From Bacteroidaceae bacterium (lineage in GTDB: Bacteria > Bacteroidota > Bacteroidia > Bacteroidales > Bacteroidaceae), in the NCBI GenBank assembly GCA_017935785.1, contig JAGBGU010000001.1, forward strand, positions 1 to 44,880: a stretch of DNA of 44,880 nucleotides, written 5' to 3'. Both the position numbers and the translations under genes were made by a program. Positions 41,923-44,880 of this stretch are shown in pieces; position 1 is the stretch's first letter, and each line of letters opens with the position of its first letter. The notes beneath the pieces were generated by a model. It was not told the DNA's origin, ran no database searches, and was given only the letters and a program-made list of their open reading frames with translations.

Positions 41923-44061
41923 ATGCATACTTCAATAGGTAAAGTGAAAAGGCTCGTTTTGTTGTGTCTGTCCGTATTATCAGTATACAGTTGTACTGAG
42001 AATATTGACACATCAGCCCGTTACGTGTTCAAGGAGGAAACGATTTCCAGTTACTTGTCAAAACAGGAAATCTATAGTGAGTATTATGACCTTTTGGGCC
42101 GAGTGCCTATCAGCGACATGAGTGAAACCACGGTCCTGCAACTTATGGCAGCACGCGGAAACTTTACTTGCTTTGCTCCAACCAACGAGGCAATTCATGA
42201 ATACCTGAAAACTTTGGTGCTTGATTCTTTGATTGCCGAACCAAGTTGGTCTTCATTTACTGACAGTACAAAGCTCGACTCAATCCGTAAGGTTATTGTA
42301 TTTAACAGTATAATCGACGGAGGTAATGAGGCCACACAGTTGTTTGAAACACCTAACTTCCCTGTAGAGAACAATTCAGAGTTGTCCATTGGTAACTTGA
42401 TGGATTCAAAACTGACAGTTAACTATGTTGACAACAATCCGGACAGTATCTACATTAATGGAGATTGTGCTATTGATATCCTTAATCGTGACATTCCCGC
42501 TATCAATGGTTTTATACACCGTATACATAAGGTGATTGCTCCACGCAATATCACAGCCGCTTATTATCTGCAGAATATTCTGGACAAGCAGATTGAGGGC
42601 TATCTTGTAGCTGCCCGAGTAATTCAGGCTTGCGGATTGATGGATACTCTGACAAAGGTGCGTGATGAGGTGTATGAGAAATTGTATCAAAGTGGTAAGA
42701 TACCCGATCTTATCGGTATGACAAGCTATGGTTTTGCCGAGGGTAGCATAGGTTATGCACCTAAACACCGTAAGTATGGATTCACTATTTTTGCAGAGAC
42801 TGACGCTTTTTGGCGCAGTCAGGGCATTGACCCCCGTGATCCCGATCTTTTAAAGAAACTTGAACAGTGGATTATGGATAACAAACAGTATTCAGAGGAA
42901 GATTTAAAAATGCTCACAAGCGAGGATTATGAATCACCTAACAACTTGATTCATGATTGGATTACATATCATATCCTTCCCATGAAGATACCTGCAAATA
43001 AGTTGGTTATCCACCATAATGAATACAACTATTATCGTAATAACCCGAGCAACCTTGGTATCCCCGTATATGCGTTCTATGCATCTTATGGCAGAAGACG
43101 TCTCTTCAAACTTTATGAAAGTAAAGCAAGCCAGGGAGTATGTATCAACCGCTTCCCAGTTCGAGATTTGGAAAGATTGGGAACAGGCGATGAAATAAGC
43201 TGCGACCCCGATAAGGTGGGCTGTAAGGTCCTTACTTCTGATAGCATGGCAATTGTAAATGATATAGAAAACTGCTGTATCTATCCCATTGACGCGCCTC
43301 TGGCGTATACAGATGAGGTTCGTGACAATTTGCAACGAGACCGAATTCGTTTTGACGGAATGTCTCTTTGTCCTGAAATCATGAATAATGACATCCGTAA
43401 GAAAGCTGCAACAGAAGAACGCTACCAGCACGTTTATATCCCTGCCAAGACCATTTATCCCTATACAGAGAATATGGTGCTGAACGATGACTGTAAGTTT
43501 GTATACTACAATGCCCACGATTATGACTGGTGTAATCTTGACGCAGATGAAATGAAAGCTGTAGGCCGTTTTGAAATTATGTTCAAACTTCCCCCAGTTC
43601 CTCGTCGCGGAACATACGAATTGCGCTATCGTGTGCTCGCAAACGGTAATCGTGGTGTAGGACAGATTTACTTTGGCAGCAATCCCAATAACCTGCCTGT
43701 TGCTGATATTCCTATGGACATTACTGTGCGTGCGGACGGACGTAATACTGGTTGGGAAGATGACACGGAAGATCAGGATTACAATGCTGAAGTAGATAAG
43801 CGTATGCGTAATAATATGAAGATGAAGGGTGAAAAGTCTACAGCAAAGAATGGTAATACCAGTTCAACTGCCCGCCACTTCGCTAACCGAGAAATCATCC
43901 GCCATATTATTGTACGCCAAACCTTGGATCCGAACGAGACATATTACTTGAAGATCAAGTCTGTACTCGACTCAGACAAGAAAGAGTTCTACATGGACTA
44001 CCTTGAGTTCGTGGCAAAGGAAATCTACGATAATCCCGAAAAGCCTGAAGATATTTGGTAA
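41923..44061 (+). CDS. Fasciclin (FAS1) domain lipoprotein
   Basis: A 712-residue lipoprotein with lipobox VYSC (C24), so lipid-anchored and probably surface exposed. Two FAS1-like domains follow: the first about 38-210 (FTCFAPTNEAIHEYL; INGFIHRIHKVIAP) and the second about 255-400 (YGFTIFAETDAFWRSQGI; WITYHILPMKIP). The rest (about 400-712) looks like a beta-sandwich ending YYLKIKSVLDSDKKEFYMDYLEFV. Such proteins usually belong to SusC/SusD glycan loci, but none is adjacent here. FAS1 domains mediate adhesion in other organisms; the partner here is unknown. Confidence 0.85.
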   Translation: MHTSIGKVKRLVLLCLSVLSVYSCTENIDTSARYVFKEETISSYLSKQEIYSEYYDLLGRVPISDMSETTVLQLMAARGNFTCFAPTNEAIHEYLKTLVLDSLIAEPSWSSFTDSTKLDSIRKVIVFNSIIDGGNEATQLFETPNFPVENNSELSIGNLMDSKLTVNYVDNNPDSIYINGDCAIDILNRDIPAINGFIHRIHKVIAPRNITAAYYLQNILDKQIEGYLVAARVIQACGLMDTLTKVRDEVYEKLYQSGKIPDLIGMTSYGFAEGSIGYAPKHRKYGFTIFAETDAFWRSQGIDPRDPDLLKKLEQWIMDNKQYSEEDLKMLTSEDYESPNNLIHDWITYHILPMKIPANKLVIHHNEYNYYRNNPSNLGIPVYAFYASYGRRRLFKLYESKASQGVCINRFPVRDLERLGTGDEISCDPDKVGCKVLTSDSMAIVNDIENCCIYPIDAPLAYTDEVRDNLQRDRIRFDGMSLCPEIMNNDIRKKAATEERYQHVYIPAKTIYPYTENMVLNDDCKFVYYNAHDYDWCNLDADEMKAVGRFEIMFKLPPVPRRGTYELRYRVLANGNRGVGQIYFGSNPNNLPVADIPMDITVRADGRNTGWEDDTEDQDYNAEVDKRMRNNMKMKGEKSTAKNGNTSSTARHFANREIIRHIIVRQTLDPNETYYLKIKSVLDSDKKEFYMDYLEFVAKEIYDNPEKPEDIW

Positions 44062-44076
44062 TATTTTATAAATGAT

Positions 44077-44127
44077 AATTATAATAAAAGCCGGTTACTC
44101 TAAAGAGTTCCGGCTTTTATTATAATT
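44077..44127. terminator. Long bidirectional-type terminator after the fasciclin gene
   Basis: An 18-bp perfect stem: AATTATAATAAAAGCCGG (44077-44094) with CCGGCTTTTATTATAATT (44110-44127). The 15-base loop contains a further ACTC/GAGT pairing. The stem is GC-rich at its tip and A/T-rich at its base on both strands, so it can work in either direction. Confidence 0.88.
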
Positions 44128-44130
44128 GTT

Positions 44131-44250
44131 CAGCATCACTATATTGGTTGCAGACTATTATTCGTCTGCAATTACATACTGTTGCGACGGTTATCGGATA
44201 CTGTTGCGATCGGCATTGGACTATAGTGCGTTGAGCATCGCACTATAGAG
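44131..44250. repeat. 22-bp-period palindromic tandem array
   Basis: Units begin at 44153, 44175, 44197, 44219 and 44241, exactly 22 bp apart, each opening GACTAT, CATACT, GATACT, GACTAT or CACTAT. ATACTGTTGCGA is repeated exactly at 44176 and 44198. Perfect stems join TTGCAGAC with GTCTGCAA (44148-44171 region) and CTATAGTGCG (44221-44230) with CGCACTATAG (44239-44248). The bases 44131-44152 may be a more diverged unit. It lies between the fasciclin terminator and the truncated HD gene. It has the same layout as the array at 431-527, with other sequence. Confidence 0.78.
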
Positions 44251-44266
44251 GGTAGGGGATGCGTAC

Positions 44267-44722
44267 TTATTGTACTTCGGAAAGAAGTGCAACAGCTTCA
44301 TCAACCATCTGAGATGGGACGCAAAACTTGATGTCTGAGTTGTCGGCTGATTTAATTGATGAAAGGAAGTGTGGCAGTTCCCGGCGATAGACTTCAGACA
44401 TGTGTCTGTTGGAACTGTCTGCCATTTGCGCAGAGAATGCAAGGTTTGCCAGACGGTCGCACATCTTGCAGAATGGCGCGTATGGCGTGTTTCGTATCCC
44501 TTTATAGTATTGTTCCCCGGCCCGCTCCTCTCTTGTCCTTCCTTTGTCGTTTGTTAGGGCATACACGATTTCAGCTGCTATATAAGCCTGTTTCTCAGTA
44601 AGGCCAATAGCGATAGCCTTTTTAGTCACGTCGTTATATGTGAGGCGTGCATCTTCTATGCAGTCGTGAAAATATGCGCCGAAGAAAAGGGGAAGAATAT
44701 CTTCCTGGCAATCACAAACCAA
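44267..44722 (-). pseudogene. HD-domain phosphohydrolase, apparently 5'-truncated
   Basis: A 151-residue open frame whose sequence matches HD-type phosphohydrolases related to SpoT/YfbR-like proteins: FGAYFHDCIEDARLTYND carries the HD pair, and YALTNDKGRTREERAGE and FCKMCDRLANLAFSA the later metal and substrate helices. The usual N-terminal helix with the first metal-binding His is missing. The frame runs open only to an in-frame TGA at 44759-44761 and has no ATG, just a TTG at 44722. It therefore looks like a remnant that lost its 5' end, though a non-ATG start or a short family variant cannot be ruled out. The 22-bp array lies beyond its 3' end. Confidence 0.55.
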
Positions 44723-44778
44723 ATGCCCATATTTAATAATATTGCTGTCCGGTAAAACTCAAAATAGCACAAAACCTT

Positions 44779-44816
44779 AGTCCGAACTCCTTTATAATTA
44801 AAGATTCGGACTTTTT
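44779..44816 (+). terminator. Terminator-like hairpin (plus direction)
   Basis: AGTCCGAA (44779-44786) pairs with TTCGGACT (44805-44812) around an inner CTTTA/TAAAG stem, followed by five T (44812-44816). It reads as a plus-strand terminator, yet no plus-strand gene lies directly upstream; the nearest gene (HD remnant) is on the other strand. Confidence 0.75.
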
Positions 44817-44829
44817 CATGATAAAAGCA

Positions 44830-44871
44830 AGCCCCCCTAACTAAAAAGTATTGGTTGTGGGGGTGCTTTTT
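44830..44871 (+). terminator. Second terminator-like hairpin (plus direction)
   Basis: AGCCCCC and GGGGG-T-GCT pair with one bulged T, extended by TAAC/GTTG, then five T at 44867-44871. It follows the first hairpin by 13 bases. In minus sense a weaker T-rich run (GCTTTT) also follows, so it might serve a minus-strand gene beginning beyond the window edge. Confidence 0.7.
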
Positions 44872-44880
44872 GAACATCTC

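Overview
The window looks like a chromosomal segment of a gut-type Bacteroidales bacterium (Bacteroidaceae or Prevotellaceae level; genus not resolvable from sequence alone). The reasons are GC content near 50%, promoters carrying the Bacteroidetes -7 element TAnnTTTG, many signal-peptide and lipobox proteins, glycan-degrading enzymes of families GH92, GH125 and GH10, an OMP_b-brl_3-type TonB-receptor-like barrel, an AddB-type nuclease, and a C-terminal tail like those used by type IX secretion. No rRNA, tRNA, CRISPR array, insertion sequence or phage gene was seen. Almost all genes look intact; the exception is a 5'-truncated HD hydrolase at the right edge.

Layout. 1-562: no gene, but a long inverted repeat and a 22-bp-period palindromic array. 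563-5363 (minus): L-rhamnose catabolic operon rhaB-rhaA-rhaT-rhaD, with a nested hairpin between rhaA and rhaT. 5536-8442 (plus): outer-membrane beta-barrel protein. 8459-10211 (minus): membrane protein plus YhaM-like OB/HD exonuclease. 10298-12350 (plus): candidate heat-shock operator, groES, groEL and a strong terminator; then dus (12445-13374). 13429-21832 (plus): promoter, GH125 alpha-1,6-mannosidase, GH92 mannosidase, long-chain acyl-CoA ligase and a double transglutaminase-fold lipoprotein. 21833-22529: structured intergenic DNA with a 21-bp-period palindromic array. 22530-23348 (plus): DjlA-like TerB/J-domain protein. 23380-26658 (minus): small unknown protein and an AddB-like PD-(D/E)XK nuclease. 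26871-32583 (plus): five-gene MacAB-TolC-type efflux operon. 32631-32938: seven tandem 42-bp repeats between convergent genes. 32936-36138 (minus): GH10 xylanase, CE1-type esterase, aldose 1-epimerase. 36355-44061 (plus): a 1761-residue modular secreted protein and a fasciclin lipoprotein. 44131-44880: third palindromic array, truncated HD gene and two terminator-like hairpins.

How the genes fit together. RhaT imports L-rhamnose; RhaA, RhaB and RhaD convert it to DHAP and L-lactaldehyde. GH10, the esterase and GalM form a small hemicellulose (xylan, possibly feruloylated) set. GH125 and GH92 would strip alpha-linked mannose; the GH92 has Gln where the family normally has its catalytic-acid Glu, which points to a different substrate such as mannose-1-phospho-mannose caps. 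No SusC/SusD pair is present, so these are accessory enzyme loci rather than complete PULs.

The most unusual feature is a set of three intergenic arrays (about 440-527, 22208-22312, 44131-44250). They have unrelated sequences but share the same construction: tandem units of exactly 21 or 22 bp, about two helical turns, whose conserved words are self-complementary. They look like one class of element in three sequence versions.
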